Origin: Marinomonas sp. IMCC 4694
GTDB taxonomy: Bacteria; Pseudomonadota; Gammaproteobacteria; Pseudomonadales; Marinomonadaceae
DNA: 64,000 nt
Direction: 5' to 3'
NCBI RefSeq assembly: GCF_008122525.1
Contig: NZ_VSRV01000001.1
Span: 992,001-1,056,000, forward strand
Shown here in pieces: positions 24,286-34,834 of the stretch. A program made the position numbers and the translations under genes. The notes under the pieces were generated by a model, which was given only the letters and a program-made list of their open reading frames with translations, did no database searches and was not told the origin of the DNA. How positions within the stretch are numbered: position 1 is the first letter of the stretch; the number at the start of each line of letters is the position of its first letter.

Positions 24286-25326
24286 ATGACAACTGACATA
24301 CAAATGGATTCTACTGTAAGTAATAACACAGTACCTACTTTTAATATCGGCGACAAACTGAGAGCAGAAAGAGTTAAGCAAGGCTTTGATGAAAGAGACA
24401 TTGCCAGCCAATTAAAAATTCCTACTGGTCAAATTCGTGCGCTTGAGTCCAACGATTTCAACCATTTTCGATCTGCGACGTTTGCGCGTGGTTTTTTGAA
24501 AAGCTATTGCCGCCTATTAAATCTCGATCATGCTGACATACTGGCGGCTTTTGACATTGATCGCGCCGGTGTAGAAACCACGATTAAGCCCGTCGATAAG
24601 GTCAATAGACAGTCTCATTTAGGCGATCCTATCGTCATTTTCATTTCTATTGTCATCGTTGCGGTATTGGTTTTTCTGGTTTTTTGGTGGCCGTCTTCCA
24701 CCAATGAGGTGGGTTCGGCGAATAAGGCGAATAACGCACCATTGACAAACGTTACTGCTCCCAAAACAGAAACACCGATTGTGTCAGAGAGCGCCTCTGT
24801 ATTGAGTTCAACGTTACCAGGAACAACGGCTGATTCAGTAGTAAACGTTGATGAAAATAATGTTGATGCAAGAAGTCTTGATGCAAGTCACCTTGAGGCA
24901 AACAACGAAACAGCTCAAGAAGCTTTGGCGGATGACCTTAATGACAATGGCGTGGTGACAGGCCTTTCTGCAGAAACAAAAGCCATTCTTAAAGAGGCGG
25001 GCGTTAACCCCAATGATGTCATACGAGCAACCACTGACGCTTCTGCGGAAGCGGTAATTGAGCCACAACCGAAACCTTCCGTATATTCTGATGATATTCT
25101 TGTCGCCTTCAGCGCAGATTGCTGGACCGAGGTAAGAGACAGCACTGGGCGAATTTTATACTCTGGCGTTAAGTCGGCAGGGCAGGAATTAACGTTAACG
25201 GGTAAAGCGCCTTATCGTGTGGTGTTGGGTTACGCTGACGGCGTAACGTCGTTGTTATACAAAGGCGATAGTTTTGATTTTTCTTCTTTTATTCGTAAAG
25301 GTTTAGCTCGATTTGAGCTCAAGTAG
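24286..25326 (+). CDS. rodZ: RodZ, cytoskeletal helix-turn-helix membrane protein
   Basis: Links MreB filaments to the cell-wall elongation machinery. It has a Cro/CI-type HTH domain (about residues 20-90, [20 protein letters not shown]) and one membrane helix (about 112-134, [21 protein letters not shown]). A low-complexity Asn/Asp/Ala-rich periplasmic linker of about 120 residues follows. The C-terminal RodZ domain ([20 protein letters not shown]) closes the protein. I start at MTTDIQMD, 4 bp after the pilF stop; an earlier in-frame ATG would overlap pilF. Confidence 0.92.
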   Translation: MTTDIQMDSTVSNNTVPTFNIGDKLRAERVKQGFDERDIASQLKIPTGQIRALESNDFNHFRSATFARGFLKSYCRLLNLDHADILAAFDIDRAGVETTIKPVDKVNRQSHLGDPIVIFISIVIVAVLVFLVFWWPSSTNEVGSANKANNAPLTNVTAPKTETPIVSESASVLSSTLPGTTADSVVNVDENNVDARSLDASHLEANNETAQEALADDLNDNGVVTGLSAETKAILKEAGVNPNDVIRATTDASAEAVIEPQPKPSVYSDDILVAFSADCWTEVRDSTGRILYSGVKSAGQELTLTGKAPYRVVLGYADGVTSLLYKGDSFDFSSFIRKGLARFELK

Positions 25327-25334
25327 AGACTCTT

Positions 25335-26447
25335 ATGCATTTTGAATCCCCTATAAAACGTCGTCAATCTCGCCAAATTATGGTGGGGAATGTTCCTGTT
25401 GGTGGCGGTGCGCCTATTAGCATACAAAGTATGACGAACACAGAAACCTGCGATGTCGATGCGACCGTTGCGCAGATTCGCGCCATTGCAGACGCCGGTG
25501 CAGACATTGTTCGCGTATCCATTCCTTCTATGGACGCCGCAGAAGCGTTCAAGAAAATTCGCGAAGCCGTGTCGATTCCCTTGGTTGCCGATATTCATTT
25601 CGATTATAAAATTGCCTTAAAAGTGGCTGAGTACGGGGTGGATTGCCTTCGAATTAACCCCGGTAATATAGGCAATAAAGATCGTATTCGTGCTGTAGTA
25701 GATTGCGCACGCGATAAAAATATTCCTATTCGTATTGGTGTTAACGCAGGATCGCTAGAAAAAGACCTGCAAAAAAAATACGGTGAGCCAACGCCAGATG
25801 CCTTAGTAGAGTCCGCTTTTCGTCAGATACAGTATTTTGACGAGCTCGATTTTCATGAGTACAAGCTAAGCTTAAAAGCGTCCGATATTTTTATGACGGT
25901 AGAAGCGTATCGCAAAATCGCCAGTCAGATTGATAATCCGCTGCATTTAGGGATTACCGAAGCGGGCGGTTTGCGCTCTGGCACGGTGAAGTCTTCTATT
26001 GGTCTTGGTTTGTTATTGATGGACGGCATCGGTGATACCTTGCGTGTGTCGCTTGCTGCGGATCCTGTGCAAGAGATCAAAGTCGGCTGGGATATGCTGC
26101 GCAGTTTGAAATTGCGTAACCGAGGTATTAACTTTATTGCTTGCCCAAGTTGTTCGCGTCAAAATTTTGACGTGATTAAAACCATGAACGAGCTAGAAGA
26201 ACGACTTGAGGACATTATTGTTCCCATGGATGTGGCGGTCATTGGGTGTGTGGTAAATGGACCCGGTGAAGCTAAAGAAGCAGACATAGGCTTGGCGGGT
26301 GGCTCTCCGAATAATCTGATTTACCAAGATGGCAAACCCAACAGTAAAACCAAAAACGACACTCTCGTTGATGATTTAGAAAAAATGATTCGTAAAAAGG
26401 CACTCCTAAAAGAGCAGGAATTAGCCAATATCATCGTGAAAAATTAA
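25335..26447 (+). CDS. ispG: IspG, 4-hydroxy-3-methylbut-2-enyl diphosphate synthase
   Basis: 4Fe-4S enzyme of the MEP isoprenoid pathway that turns MEcPP into HMBPP. The N-terminal TIM barrel has [15 protein letters not shown] and [13 protein letters not shown]. The C-terminal cluster domain carries the cysteine ligands in [12 protein letters not shown] and [11 protein letters not shown]. The 370-residue length is normal. It starts 8 bp after rodZ, in the usual place. Confidence 0.97.
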   Translation: MHFESPIKRRQSRQIMVGNVPVGGGAPISIQSMTNTETCDVDATVAQIRAIADAGADIVRVSIPSMDAAEAFKKIREAVSIPLVADIHFDYKIALKVAEYGVDCLRINPGNIGNKDRIRAVVDCARDKNIPIRIGVNAGSLEKDLQKKYGEPTPDALVESAFRQIQYFDELDFHEYKLSLKASDIFMTVEAYRKIASQIDNPLHLGITEAGGLRSGTVKSSIGLGLLLMDGIGDTLRVSLAADPVQEIKVGWDMLRSLKLRNRGINFIACPSCSRQNFDVIKTMNELEERLEDIIVPMDVAVIGCVVNGPGEAKEADIGLAGGSPNNLIYQDGKPNSKTKNDTLVDDLEKMIRKKALLKEQELANIIVKN

Positions 26448-26456
26448 GGATCCATT

Positions 26457-27731
26457 GTGGCTCGTAAAATTCAAGCGATCAGAGGGATGAACGATATCCT
26501 CCCTGATCAATCTTCCGTTTGGTTGTATTTAGAAAAAACCGTAGCAGAAGTCGTTAAGTCTTATGGATATCAACAAATTCGTTTTCCTATTGTGGAAAAC
26601 ACGGATTTGTTTAAACGCGGTGTCGGCGAAACAACCGACATTGTGGAAAAAGAAATGTATACCTTCGAAGATCGAAATGGTGAGTCTTTGACTCTGCGAC
26701 CAGAAGGAACGGCAAGTTGCGTGCGTGCGGCGGATCAAGCGGGTTTGCTGTTTAATCAGACACAGCGCTTGTGGTATACAGGCCCAATGTTTCGTTACGA
26801 GCGCCCTCAGAAAGGACGCTATCGTCAGTTCCATCAAATTGGTGTCGAAGCGTTTGGTATGGCATCGGCGGATATCGATGCTGAGTTGATTATTTTGTCC
26901 GCGCGGTTGTGGCAAAAATTGGGTCTTTTAGACCATGTTGAGCTGCAACTTAACACCATAGGATTAGCGTCTGAACGTGAAGCCTACAAAGCGGCCTTAG
27001 TTGAGTATTTAACGGAATTTAAAGATCAACTTGATGAAGACAGTCAACGACGTTTGGGTACGAACCCATTACGAATTTTGGATTCCAAAGATGAAGCCAC
27101 TCAGACTGTGCTGAAAAATGCGCCGAGCTTAGAGGCCTTTATCGGTGAAGAATCTCAAGGGCATTTTGACCGTTTACAGGCTATCTTGGCCGCCAATGGC
27201 ATAGCGTCTGTGATTAATCGACGTTTAGTGCGTGGTTTGGATTATTACGGAAAAACCGTTTTTGAATGGGTGACAACGCACCTGGGATCTCAAGCGACGG
27301 TGTGTGCCGGTGGGCGTTACGATGGTCTCGTCGAACAGCTAGGCGGTAAAGCGACACCAGCCGTGGGTTTTGCCATGGGCATTGAGCGATTGGTGCTGTT
27401 ACTTGAAACCCTTGACTTGATTCCCACAGAAGCCACCTTTTCCAGCGATGTGTTCATTATTAGCATGGGAGACGAGGCCGAACTTGCTTCATTTGTGATG
27501 GCGGAAAAACTGCGAGAAGCGCGCCCAAGTTTGGTTGTATTGCGTCATTGTGGTGGCGGCAACTTTAAGAATCAAATGAAAAAAGCGGACAAATCAGCGG
27601 CTCGTTTTACCTTAATCTTAGGTCAGGATGAAGTGCAGCAAGGGCTTTGCCAAATAAAAGATATGTCAACGGGTGAGCAGAGTGCTTACCCTCTTGCTGA
27701 TATTGCCAAGGGTATTATCGACAAATTGTAG
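26457..27731 (+). CDS. hisS: Histidyl-tRNA synthetase
   Basis: Class II synthetase. Motif 1 region IRGMNDILP at the start, motif 2 [17 protein letters not shown], the HisRS signatures [15 protein letters not shown] and [14 protein letters not shown], and a C-terminal anticodon domain. The start is GTG with AAGGA 6 bp upstream. Length is 424 residues, normal. Confidence 0.97.
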   Translation: MARKIQAIRGMNDILPDQSSVWLYLEKTVAEVVKSYGYQQIRFPIVENTDLFKRGVGETTDIVEKEMYTFEDRNGESLTLRPEGTASCVRAADQAGLLFNQTQRLWYTGPMFRYERPQKGRYRQFHQIGVEAFGMASADIDAELIILSARLWQKLGLLDHVELQLNTIGLASEREAYKAALVEYLTEFKDQLDEDSQRRLGTNPLRILDSKDEATQTVLKNAPSLEAFIGEESQGHFDRLQAILAANGIASVINRRLVRGLDYYGKTVFEWVTTHLGSQATVCAGGRYDGLVEQLGGKATPAVGFAMGIERLVLLLETLDLIPTEATFSSDVFIISMGDEAELASFVMAEKLREARPSLVVLRHCGGGNFKNQMKKADKSAARFTLILGQDEVQQGLCQIKDMSTGEQSAYPLADIAKGIIDKL

Positions 27732-27849
27732 GTCTGGATTGACGTAAGTATCAGAACTGTACTCTCAGAGCTGTACTATCAGAATTAAAATATAAGAAAA
27801 GCATGCTGCTTTGGAATGACCCAGCAGGATCCTAAATGAGGAAAAAAAA

Positions 27850-28491
27850 GTGTCTGAATTAAAGACTGAAGAAGAACAAATCGAAGCGTTTAAAACCTGG
27901 TGGAAAAAGAATGGCATCATGTTGATTCTTGCCATTGCTGTTGCTGGTGGCGGTTACTTTGGTTGGCAGGCATGGAAAACCAGTCAAGCGAACTACACCA
28001 GCGAAGCGTCTGCTTTGTATCAAAATTTGATTCAAGCGGCCGTAGATTTAAGCAAGGAAGAGAATCAAAAAACGGTGACTTTTATTGCTAATCAGCTTAC
28101 TGAAGATTATAGCGATACGGGTTACGCTATGTTTAGTCAGCTATTTTTAGCACGAGTAGACGCTGAGCAGGGCAATTACAATGACGCTATTAGCGCGCTA
28201 GACAGTGTCATTGCAAAAACAGAAGATGCTTCCTTTGTTGCGATTGCTAACTTACGAGTAGCACGCTTATTGATCCAGCAAGAAGATTTTACCGCGGCGA
28301 TGGCGCGTATTGAGGCAGTATCTGAAAATGAGTTCTTGGCCCAAAAACAGGAATTGATGGGCGATATTTTATTGTCTCAAGGGGATCGTGATGGTGCTCG
28401 CGTTGCATATGAAAAAGCCAATGAGGCTTTGGGTGCCGGTGTGACTCATCCTTTATTAGGTATTAAATTGAAGGATTTGGTGAAAGGCTAA
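27850..28491 (+). CDS. yfgM: YfgM-like membrane-anchored TPR chaperone
   Basis: Known YfgM associates with SecYEG and PpiD and helps periplasmic folding. The N-terminus EEEQIEAFKTWWKKNG is typical of the family. One membrane helix (about 20-38, IMLILAIAVAGGGYFGWQAW) is followed by TPR-like helices. The start is GTG with a strong GAGGA upstream. It lies 2 bp before bamB, as in other gammaproteobacteria. Confidence 0.92.
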   Translation: MSELKTEEEQIEAFKTWWKKNGIMLILAIAVAGGGYFGWQAWKTSQANYTSEASALYQNLIQAAVDLSKEENQKTVTFIANQLTEDYSDTGYAMFSQLFLARVDAEQGNYNDAISALDSVIAKTEDASFVAIANLRVARLLIQQEDFTAAMARIEAVSENEFLAQKQELMGDILLSQGDRDGARVAYEKANEALGAGVTHPLLGIKLKDLVKG

Positions 28492-28493
28492 CT

Positions 28494-29627
28494 ATGAGCA
28501 AATCTCTCTTTTTTGTCGTGTTACTCAGTGCAGTGTTAGTGCAAGGTTGTTCTAATGCTCGTCCAGATTTACCAAGTCTTCCCTCTATAGACAGTAAGGT
28601 AAATCTGAAAACGTCATGGCGAACCGGAGTTGATGGCGGCTTTGGCGAGACCAGTGAGCGTTTTAATCTGGTTGCAGAAAACGATGCTTTATTTTTGGTA
28701 ACAAACAAGGGCACGCTCTATGAATTAGGCCAAGAAAAAGGCAAGCGCCGTGATTCTTTTGAAACGACTTACGAAGCCAGCTCTGGTGTGACTCGTCACG
28801 AAGACACCTTGTATTTTGGTACTTATGACGCCCAACTCGTAGCCGTCTCTCTAGCCAGTAAATCGGTACTGTGGGAAAAGACGCTGAGTTCTGAAATTTT
28901 GTCTGAAGTGTCTTATGCTGCCGGCAAGTTAGCAGTACAAACTTCGGACGGTTGGCTCAGTGTTTTAGACGCGACTACAGGAGAAACTCAGTGGCGCGCC
29001 AAAGAAGATTTGCCTTCCCTAACAGTACGTGGTACAAGCGCTCCCGTTATTGCAGAAGGTAAGGTGATTGCTGGTTTTGCCAATGGCAAGCTTAATGCTT
29101 ACTCCCTTCAAGACGGTGCCTCCTTGTGGTCGTATGAGCTGGGTAAGCCAGAAGGTCGCTATGAGATTGAACGCTTGAGTGATGTCGACGGTCGTCTGGT
29201 AGTACAAAATAATGTGGTGTATGCCGTTGCTTACAACGGCACTTTAGCGGCTCTTTCCATTGAGAGTGGTCGACCTTTGTGGCAGCGCAGTATTGGCAGT
29301 GCCGTAGGAGTAGCGGTTGAAGGTGAGTTGTTGATGGCGGTCGACATGAAAAGCCACGTTGTCGCTTTGAATGCCAAAAACGGCACCGAGATATGGGAAA
29401 ACACAGATCTTGCAGATCGAGATCTTATTACGCCCACTTTTTTTAGAGATTATGTCGCTGTGATGGATCGCGGTGGGTATGTTCATCTGCTTGACCTGAC
29501 AACGGGTGAGGTGGCTGAACATCGAATGGCTGACAACGATGTCCCGCCTGGTAGCCGAATGGTGGCCAGCGATAAGCAATTGTTTATTCTTACGCCGAAC
29601 GCTAACGTGACGGCATTGAGCTATTGA
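28494..29627 (+). CDS. bamB: BamB, outer-membrane assembly lipoprotein
   Basis: Subunit of the BAM complex that inserts beta-barrel proteins. The signal peptide ends in lipobox LVQGC. An eight-bladed beta-propeller of PQQ-like repeats follows (for example LNAKNGTEIWEN, IESGRPLWQRS, LDATTGETQWRAK). Length is 377 residues, near E. coli BamB (392). It lies between yfgM and der, the standard context. Confidence 0.95.
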   Translation: MSKSLFFVVLLSAVLVQGCSNARPDLPSLPSIDSKVNLKTSWRTGVDGGFGETSERFNLVAENDALFLVTNKGTLYELGQEKGKRRDSFETTYEASSGVTRHEDTLYFGTYDAQLVAVSLASKSVLWEKTLSSEILSEVSYAAGKLAVQTSDGWLSVLDATTGETQWRAKEDLPSLTVRGTSAPVIAEGKVIAGFANGKLNAYSLQDGASLWSYELGKPEGRYEIERLSDVDGRLVVQNNVVYAVAYNGTLAALSIESGRPLWQRSIGSAVGVAVEGELLMAVDMKSHVVALNAKNGTEIWENTDLADRDLITPTFFRDYVAVMDRGGYVHLLDLTTGEVAEHRMADNDVPPGSRMVASDKQLFILTPNANVTALSY

Positions 29628-29664
29628 AGTCAATTTTGATTTCTTTTTAGCGATTTTTTAAAGG

Positions 29665-29695
29665 GGCTGCCATCTCTTTTTGAGGGATGGTGGCC
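29665..29695 (+). other. Hairpin between bamB and der
   Basis: GGCTGCCATC pairs with GATGGTGGCC (two G-T pairs) around an 11-nt loop. It is followed by only a few T, so it may be a weak terminator or a leader hairpin 26 bp before the der ATG. Confidence 0.4.
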
Positions 29696-29721
29696 GCTTT
29701 CGTATATTTATAGGTAAAAAA

Positions 29722-31059
29722 ATGATTCCAGTTATTGCATTGGTAGGTAGACCCAATGTTGGCAAATCCACGCTTTTCAATCAATTGACGAGATCACGTG
29801 ATGCTTTGGTTGCCGATTATCCAGGCCTAACCCGAGACCGTAAATACGGCGACGGCAAGCTTGGTGAGCACGAATTTATTGTCATTGATACTGGCGGCAT
29901 CAGTGGTGATGAACAGGGTATCGACGAGCGAATGGCGCGTCAGTCTTTGTTGGCCATTGAAGAGGCCGATGCGGTGTTGTTCCTTGTTGATGGTCGCCAT
30001 GGTTTAAATCCGGCGGATGAAATGATTGCGAATCATTTGCGCCGTTCTAATAAGCAAGTTTCTCTTGTCGTGAACAAAACGGACGGCATTAATGAAGACA
30101 TTGCTTTGGCTGATTTTTATTCATTAGGATTTGGCGAATTACACCCTATTGCCGCGTCTCACGGCAAAGGTGTGCATGTATTAATAGACAAGGTAATGTT
30201 GCCCCTTGCTGCCCAAGTAGAAGAAGCAAAAAGCCAAATTAACTTAGAGTCTCGTGGTATTCGTATTGGTGTGGTAGGTCGTCCAAATGTGGGTAAATCT
30301 ACACTGGTTAACCGCATGTTAGGCGAAGATCGTGTGGTTGTGTATGACATGCCGGGAACGACCCGTGACAGTGTGTATATCCCTTATGTGCGCCATGATA
30401 AAGAATACACCTTGATCGATACGGCGGGTATTCGTCGCCGTAAACATGTCAAAGAAGCGGTCGAAAAGTTCTCGATTGTTAAGACATTACAAGCAATTCA
30501 AGACGCCAACGTGGTGCTTGTGGTGATCGATTCCCATGAAGACTTGGTAGAACAAGACCTTCATATGATCGGTTATGTACTGGATGCTGGCCGTGGTGTG
30601 ATCATTGCGATTAACAAATGGGACGGTCTTAAAAAAGACGATCGCGAACACATCAAAAGCGAAGTTGAGCGCCGCTTAGGCTTTGTGCCGTATGCTAAAG
30701 TGCATTACATTTCCGCTTTGCATGGCACTGGTGTGGGGGATTTGTACGATACCATTCAAAGTACCTACGACTCTTGTTATGCCAAATGGTCTACCAATCG
30801 TTTAACGCGTATTCTTGAAGATTCCATTGCTGAGCATCAGCCGCCTATGGTGAACAGCCGTCGTATTAAGTTGCGCTACGCTCACCAAGGTGGATCGAAT
30901 CCTCCGCGTATTGTGGTGCACGGTAACCAAACGGATTCCATTCCTGGTAGCTATAAACGCTACCTTGAGAATAAGTTTAGAACCGTGTTAAACATTACTG
31001 GTACGCCGATTATTTTTGAATTTAAGTCATCAGAAAACCCCTACGCACCGAAGAAATAA
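29722..31059 (+). CDS. der: Der (EngA), ribosome-assembly GTPase with tandem G domains
   Basis: Essential GTPase for 50S subunit maturation. Two G domains each show the full set of motifs: [17 protein letters not shown] and NKTD in the first, and [20 protein letters not shown] and NKWD in the second. A C-terminal KH-like domain ends the protein ([21 protein letters not shown]). I start at [11 protein letters not shown], since the 14 extra upstream codons lie over the hairpin region and are unlike Der. Length is 445 residues. Confidence 0.96.
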   Translation: MIPVIALVGRPNVGKSTLFNQLTRSRDALVADYPGLTRDRKYGDGKLGEHEFIVIDTGGISGDEQGIDERMARQSLLAIEEADAVLFLVDGRHGLNPADEMIANHLRRSNKQVSLVVNKTDGINEDIALADFYSLGFGELHPIAASHGKGVHVLIDKVMLPLAAQVEEAKSQINLESRGIRIGVVGRPNVGKSTLVNRMLGEDRVVVYDMPGTTRDSVYIPYVRHDKEYTLIDTAGIRRRKHVKEAVEKFSIVKTLQAIQDANVVLVVIDSHEDLVEQDLHMIGYVLDAGRGVIIAINKWDGLKKDDREHIKSEVERRLGFVPYAKVHYISALHGTGVGDLYDTIQSTYDSCYAKWSTNRLTRILEDSIAEHQPPMVNSRRIKLRYAHQGGSNPPRIVVHGNQTDSIPGSYKRYLENKFRTVLNITGTPIIFEFKSSENPYAPKK

Positions 31060-31097
31060 CGCTGTCGTATAACGAGTGTTTTCGTTCTGTTAGAAAC

Positions 31098-31141
31098 ATC
31101 CCCAAGCGCGATGATTGTGGTCATTGTACTTGGGGATTTTT
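31098..31141 (+). terminator. Intrinsic terminator after der
   Basis: ATCCCCAAG and CTTGGGGAT form the outer stem around a 25-nt loop, followed by T5. It closes the rlmN-to-der run. Confidence 0.8.
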
Positions 31142-31269
31142 GGTTAAATATTTGCTAAAAATAGACGAAATCGCTTTCTAAAAGTAAGGTTATTTACTAT
31201 TCTCGCGCCACGACTATCTGTGTTTTTTTAATAAGCTTCCCTACCTTCTTTTTTGTTCAAAGGACATCT

Positions 31270-32175
31270 ATGAAAATCGCAATTCTTTCTCGTAATCCTA
31301 GACTGTATTCTACCCGTCGTTTGGTTGAGGCCGGTGAAAAGCTGGGTCATGAGGTGGATGTCATTGATACCATGCACTGTTATATGGACATCACCAGCAG
31401 CAATCCTTCTGTGCGCTTCAACGGTAAGCCTTTGCCAAAATACGATGCTGTGATTCCTCGCATTGGCGCCTCAGTGACCTTTTATGGTACGGCTGTGGTC
31501 CGACAATTTGAAATGATGGGCACTTACAGTATCAATGAATCCGTGGCGATCAGTCGTTCGCGGGATAAATTGCGTTCGCTGCAGCTGATGTCTCGAAAAG
31601 GGTTGGGATTACCCAAAACGGGCTTTGCGAATCATCCAGATAAAATCGGCGATTTATTGAAAAACGTCGGTGGCGCGCCTGTTGTAATCAAGTTGTTAGA
31701 GGGTACACAGGGTATTGGTGTGGTATTGGCTGAGTCGAATAAAACCGCTGAGTCAATCATTGAAGCTTTTATGGGGTTAAAAGCCAATATTTTGGTACAA
31801 GAATACATCAAAGAAGCGGGTGGCGCGGACATTCGTTGTTTGGTCGTGGGTGGAAAAGTTATTGCGGCCATGAAGCGTCAAGGTGCAGAAGGTGAGTTCC
31901 GTTCAAACTTGCACCGCGGTGGAACGGCTTCTTTAATCCGTTTGACTCCTGAAGAGCGCCGTACCGCAGTGGAAGCCGCAAAAGCGATGGGCCTAAACAT
32001 GTGTGGTGTGGATATTTTGCGCTCCAACAATGGCCCCTTGATCATGGAGGTGAATTCCTCTCCTGGTTTAGAAGGCATCGAGACAGCTACTGGTAAAGAT
32101 GTTGCTTCAATGATCATCGAGCACATCGAAAAAACCGCGTTTTTGGGCACAACTAAAACGAAAGGAAAAGGTTAA
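31270..32175 (+). CDS. rimK: RimK, ATP-grasp ligase for ribosomal protein S6
   Basis: Adds glutamates to the C-terminus of S6 in E. coli and Pseudomonas, which remodels ribosomes. It opens [18 protein letters not shown] as RimK does. ATP-grasp motifs are [14 protein letters not shown], the EF-like [24 protein letters not shown] and the metal-binding [13 protein letters not shown]. The 301-residue length is right. AAGGAC precedes the ATG. Its stop overlaps the next start by one base (TAATG). Confidence 0.94.
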   Translation: MKIAILSRNPRLYSTRRLVEAGEKLGHEVDVIDTMHCYMDITSSNPSVRFNGKPLPKYDAVIPRIGASVTFYGTAVVRQFEMMGTYSINESVAISRSRDKLRSLQLMSRKGLGLPKTGFANHPDKIGDLLKNVGGAPVVIKLLEGTQGIGVVLAESNKTAESIIEAFMGLKANILVQEYIKEAGGADIRCLVVGGKVIAAMKRQGAEGEFRSNLHRGGTASLIRLTPEERRTAVEAAKAMGLNMCGVDILRSNNGPLIMEVNSSPGLEGIETATGKDVASMIIEHIEKTAFLGTTKTKGKG

Positions 32176-33224
32176 TGAGCGCTTCAATATTAACCATCGG
32201 TGATGTGGACATTCCTTTAGGCGGCACGGCACGGATTAAGTTGCCGATGGTGAAGCTGTACACGGACACCAATATGTCTATGCCGGTGTTTGTGAAACGT
32301 GGCAAACGCTCTGGGCCGACGTTATTTATTAGCGCTGCGATTCATGGGGACGAACTAAACGGCATTGAAATCATCAGCCGCATCATTCAAAGCAAATATC
32401 TTGAAAACATCAAGGGCACCTTGATTGCAGTGCCGATAGTGAACGGTTATGGCGTATTGAATCAAAGTCGTTATTTGCCTGACCGTCGTGACTTAAATCG
32501 ATCTTTTCCGGGTTCTAAGCGTGGCTCATTGGCTGGGCGCGTCGCGGATCGCTTTCTAAGTGAAATTGTGTCAAAAGCCGACTACGGTATTGATCTTCAT
32601 ACGGGCAGTTTGCACCGAACTAATTTTCCACAAGTCAGAGCGAATTTAGACGATGCCGAAACCCTAGCGATTGCGAAAGCATTTGGTGTGCCCGTACTGA
32701 TGAACTCCAATTTACGCGATGGCTCCTTGCGTGAATGCGCTAACGACGTGGGGGCAAAAGTGATTTTGTACGAAGCAGGCGAGGCTTTGCGTTTTGATGA
32801 ATTATCCATTCGTGCCGGCGTAAAAGGCATTGTGGGAGTGATGCGTTATTTAGGTATGCTGCCAAAGTCGCGCAGTAAAAAGTCCTTGTCAGAACCGCGG
32901 ATTGCCCGCAGTAGCAGCTGGGTAAGAGCGACCGACAGCGGTTTCACAACCCACATAAAAGAGCTGGGTGACTTGGTGGAAGCCGGCGACGTACTGGCCG
33001 AAATTAAAGACCCTTACGGTGATATTTTAGATAAGGTGCTGTGCAAAAACGGCGGCATCATTATTGGTAAGCAAAATATTCCCCTGGTTCAAGAAGGCGA
33101 TGCCATGTATCACATTGCCCACTTTACTTCACCAGATGAAGTGGCGGGTCATGTGGAAAGCATGCAAGACGAATTAATGGACAGCGATGCGTCTTTGAGC
33201 TTGGTGGACTATAAGTCGTCTTAA
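32175..33224 (+). CDS. Succinylglutamate desuccinylase/aspartoacylase-family zinc hydrolase
   Basis: M14-like zinc amidohydrolase. Zinc ligands are visible as HGDE (AAIHGDELNGIE) near residue 58-61 and the later histidine in GIDLHTGSLH. RRDLNRSFPG is the substrate-binding arginine loop. The C-terminal beta domain carries VEAGDVLAEIKDPYGD. The substrate is not known. Coupling to rimK suggests removal or trimming of a glutamate-type modification, but this is inference. It is not the arginine-catabolic AstE context. Confidence 0.88.
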   Translation: MSASILTIGDVDIPLGGTARIKLPMVKLYTDTNMSMPVFVKRGKRSGPTLFISAAIHGDELNGIEIISRIIQSKYLENIKGTLIAVPIVNGYGVLNQSRYLPDRRDLNRSFPGSKRGSLAGRVADRFLSEIVSKADYGIDLHTGSLHRTNFPQVRANLDDAETLAIAKAFGVPVLMNSNLRDGSLRECANDVGAKVILYEAGEALRFDELSIRAGVKGIVGVMRYLGMLPKSRSKKSLSEPRIARSSSWVRATDSGFTTHIKELGDLVEAGDVLAEIKDPYGDILDKVLCKNGGIIIGKQNIPLVQEGDAMYHIAHFTSPDEVAGHVESMQDELMDSDASLSLVDYKSS

Positions 33225-33277
33225 CACGTTGTTATGGCTGAAAATAACATTTCTAATGAAAATGTCTAAAAATAACA

Positions 33278-33303
33278 TGGCGTTTCTTGACTGAAACGCC
33301 ATT
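33278..33303. terminator. Terminator between desuccinylase gene and DUF1232 gene
   Basis: A perfect 10-bp stem ATGGCGTTTC / GAAACGCCAT with loop TTGACT. The minus-strand side is followed by GTTATTTTT, so it serves mainly the convergent DUF1232 gene; the plus side has only TATT. Confidence 0.7.
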
Positions 33304-33362
33304 ATTCAGGAACGATTAATAAGATACTGCGCATAGCGATGTACATTTTAAAAACGCTTAGT

Positions 33363-33734
33363 TTATCCAAAAAACGATTTCAATTTTGTTTCTGTTTTAG
33401 CAATAACCTCATCGTCTATTAGCACTGCAACAGCATACAATGCACTTGCTATGATCGCCATATCGTCTGTATACCCTAAAAAAGGAGTAAGATCAGGTAT
33501 GATATCAAAAGGAGAAACAAGATAAGCAAGCGCACCATAAATTATAGCTTTATGTTTGGCAGTGCAGAATTCACTCTCTAAAGCATAATAAAGTTGAAGT
33601 ACTTTCCGCATCGATTCTAAACCAATAACTTTTGCATACTTAAGGGTTTTTTCCCAAAACCCTGTTTCTGAATAACCTTCAATATTAATGCCAGCACTAT
33701 TTTTATCAAAATCTTCACTTGATATTTTATCCAT
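33363..33734 (-). CDS. DUF1232 (YkvA-family) protein
   Basis: A 123-residue protein with the YkvA/DUF1232 core AIIYGALAYLVSPFDIIPDL followed by GYTDDMAIIASAL. This hydrophobic helical hairpin is found in many small bacterial membrane-associated proteins of unknown role. I start at MDKISSEDF with AGGA about 9 bp upstream; an earlier in-frame Met would overlap the upstream gene. It ends an AT-rich minus-strand run that is broken by insertion sequences. Confidence 0.85.
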   Translation of the reverse strand: MDKISSEDFDKNSAGINIEGYSETGFWEKTLKYAKVIGLESMRKVLQLYYALESEFCTAKHKAIIYGALAYLVSPFDIIPDLTPFLGYTDDMAIIASALYAVAVLIDDEVIAKTETKLKSFFG

Positions 33735-33757
33735 TCTTAAATCCTTTTTATATAGAC

Positions 33758-34363
33758 TCAATTTAAATCTAATTTTAGAGTGCCCTTATGAAGGAGGGCT
33801 ACATTATACTCTGATTTTGATATTTTTTTGAAGTTTATTTCATTGTCTTGAAATAATTTTACATGTTTAACATCTTCACTCAAAATTATACTCTTAGTTT
33901 TTTTCTTACAAAATTCACCATAGGAAAAAAGGGTTTTCTTGTATCTCATTGATGAGATTTTTAATATGTGATCTGCCATTTTGAATTTCCCTTGGCTTTC
34001 ATAAAGCTGATTTTCTATATAAATTCCTTTTGGCATTATATCTAATAAAGTATTAATAAAATCCAACATTAAATCAGTATGACGTTCACTCATATTATCC
34101 AAAAGCCCAATAAAATTATCGACCAAGGAAAACAATTCATTTCTTTTTATTGCCATTTCACTAAGATATATATTTGCAATGTCCTTAGATTCAGTAGTCA
34201 AGTCTTTATCAAGCAACAACACTCTAGCAGATTCTACGATACCAAAGTATTCAGTTAATTTACCTATAAAATAAATAGCATTTTGAGAGTGTATGTCTTG
34301 TGAAATTATATCTATCTTATCTTGTAACTTGCCCAGTTTATTTGCCAAATACATCGTTTGAAG
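33758..34363 (-). pseudogene. Unknown gene, 5' end removed by IS66 insertion
   Basis: I do not recognise this protein. About 200 residues remain (from LQTMYLANKLGKLQDKIDII to a stop at 33758), helical and lysine/isoleucine-rich, with no membrane segment. The IS66 terminal repeat starts at 34364. The frame continues into the IS for 27 codons, which are not native. The first native Met is in MYLANKLG (34354). A product could start there, but the true N-terminus is probably lost. The DUF1232 gene follows 23 bp later on the same strand, so the two likely formed an operon. Confidence 0.7.
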
Positions 34364-34411
34364 GTAAGCGTCCGGCAAACCACACATTTTAATCCCTTTA
34401 CAACTCCTTAA

Positions 34412-34444
34412 AGTCTGTTGTCTTTTAAATAGGAGCAACAGACT
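34412..34444 (+). promoter_or_regulatory. Hairpin holding the tnpB ribosome site in its loop
   Basis: AGTCTGTTG pairs perfectly with CAACAGACT, with AGGAG in the loop just before the stem's 3' arm and the tnpB ATG 1 bp after the stem. The decayed IS66 at 44754-44786 has AGTCTTTTA / TAAAAGACT in the same place, with two base pairs changed on both sides. The pairing has therefore been kept, which points to control of tnpB translation. The same hairpin occurs in copy 2 at 39304-39336. Confidence 0.65.
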
Positions 34445-34445
34445 C

Positions 34446-34808
34446 ATGTTTACCGCGTCATCTCAACTCAACGTCACCCTTATTTGTGGCCCTACCGATA
34501 TGCGAAAAGCCATTGATGGACTCTGTAATATTGTCGCCTACAATCTTGAAAAAGAGCCTTGTAGCGAACAATTGTTTGTCTTCTGTGGACGAGCACGTGA
34601 CAAGATCAAAATCCTGCAATGGTCAAACAATGGTTTTTGGTTACATTACAAACGATTGGAAAAAGGCCACTTCCAATGGCCGGGGATTGATGATGAACTC
34701 TTGTCCCTTCAGGTTTCCTCCAGACAACTCAATTGGTTGCTGGACGGCCTACCGATTCATTCTTCACAAGCTCATCCGCATTTAACCTACCGATATCATG
34801 ACGAATAG
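34446..34808 (+). CDS. tnpB: IS66 accessory protein TnpB, copy 1
   Basis: IS66 Orf2-like protein of 120 residues. Family marks are TDMRKAIDGLCNIV, LFVFCGRARDKIKILQW and GFWLHYKRLEKGHF. It is needed with TnpC for transposition in IS66 relatives, though its action is not understood. It starts straight after a hairpin that holds its ribosome site. It is identical to the copy at 38940-39302. Confidence 0.95.
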   Translation: MFTASSQLNVTLICGPTDMRKAIDGLCNIVAYNLEKEPCSEQLFVFCGRARDKIKILQWSNNGFWLHYKRLEKGHFQWPGIDDELLSLQVSSRQLNWLLDGLPIHSSQAHPHLTYRYHDE

Positions 34809-34834
34809 CCCATTTGGTTGGTATAATCCAACCC

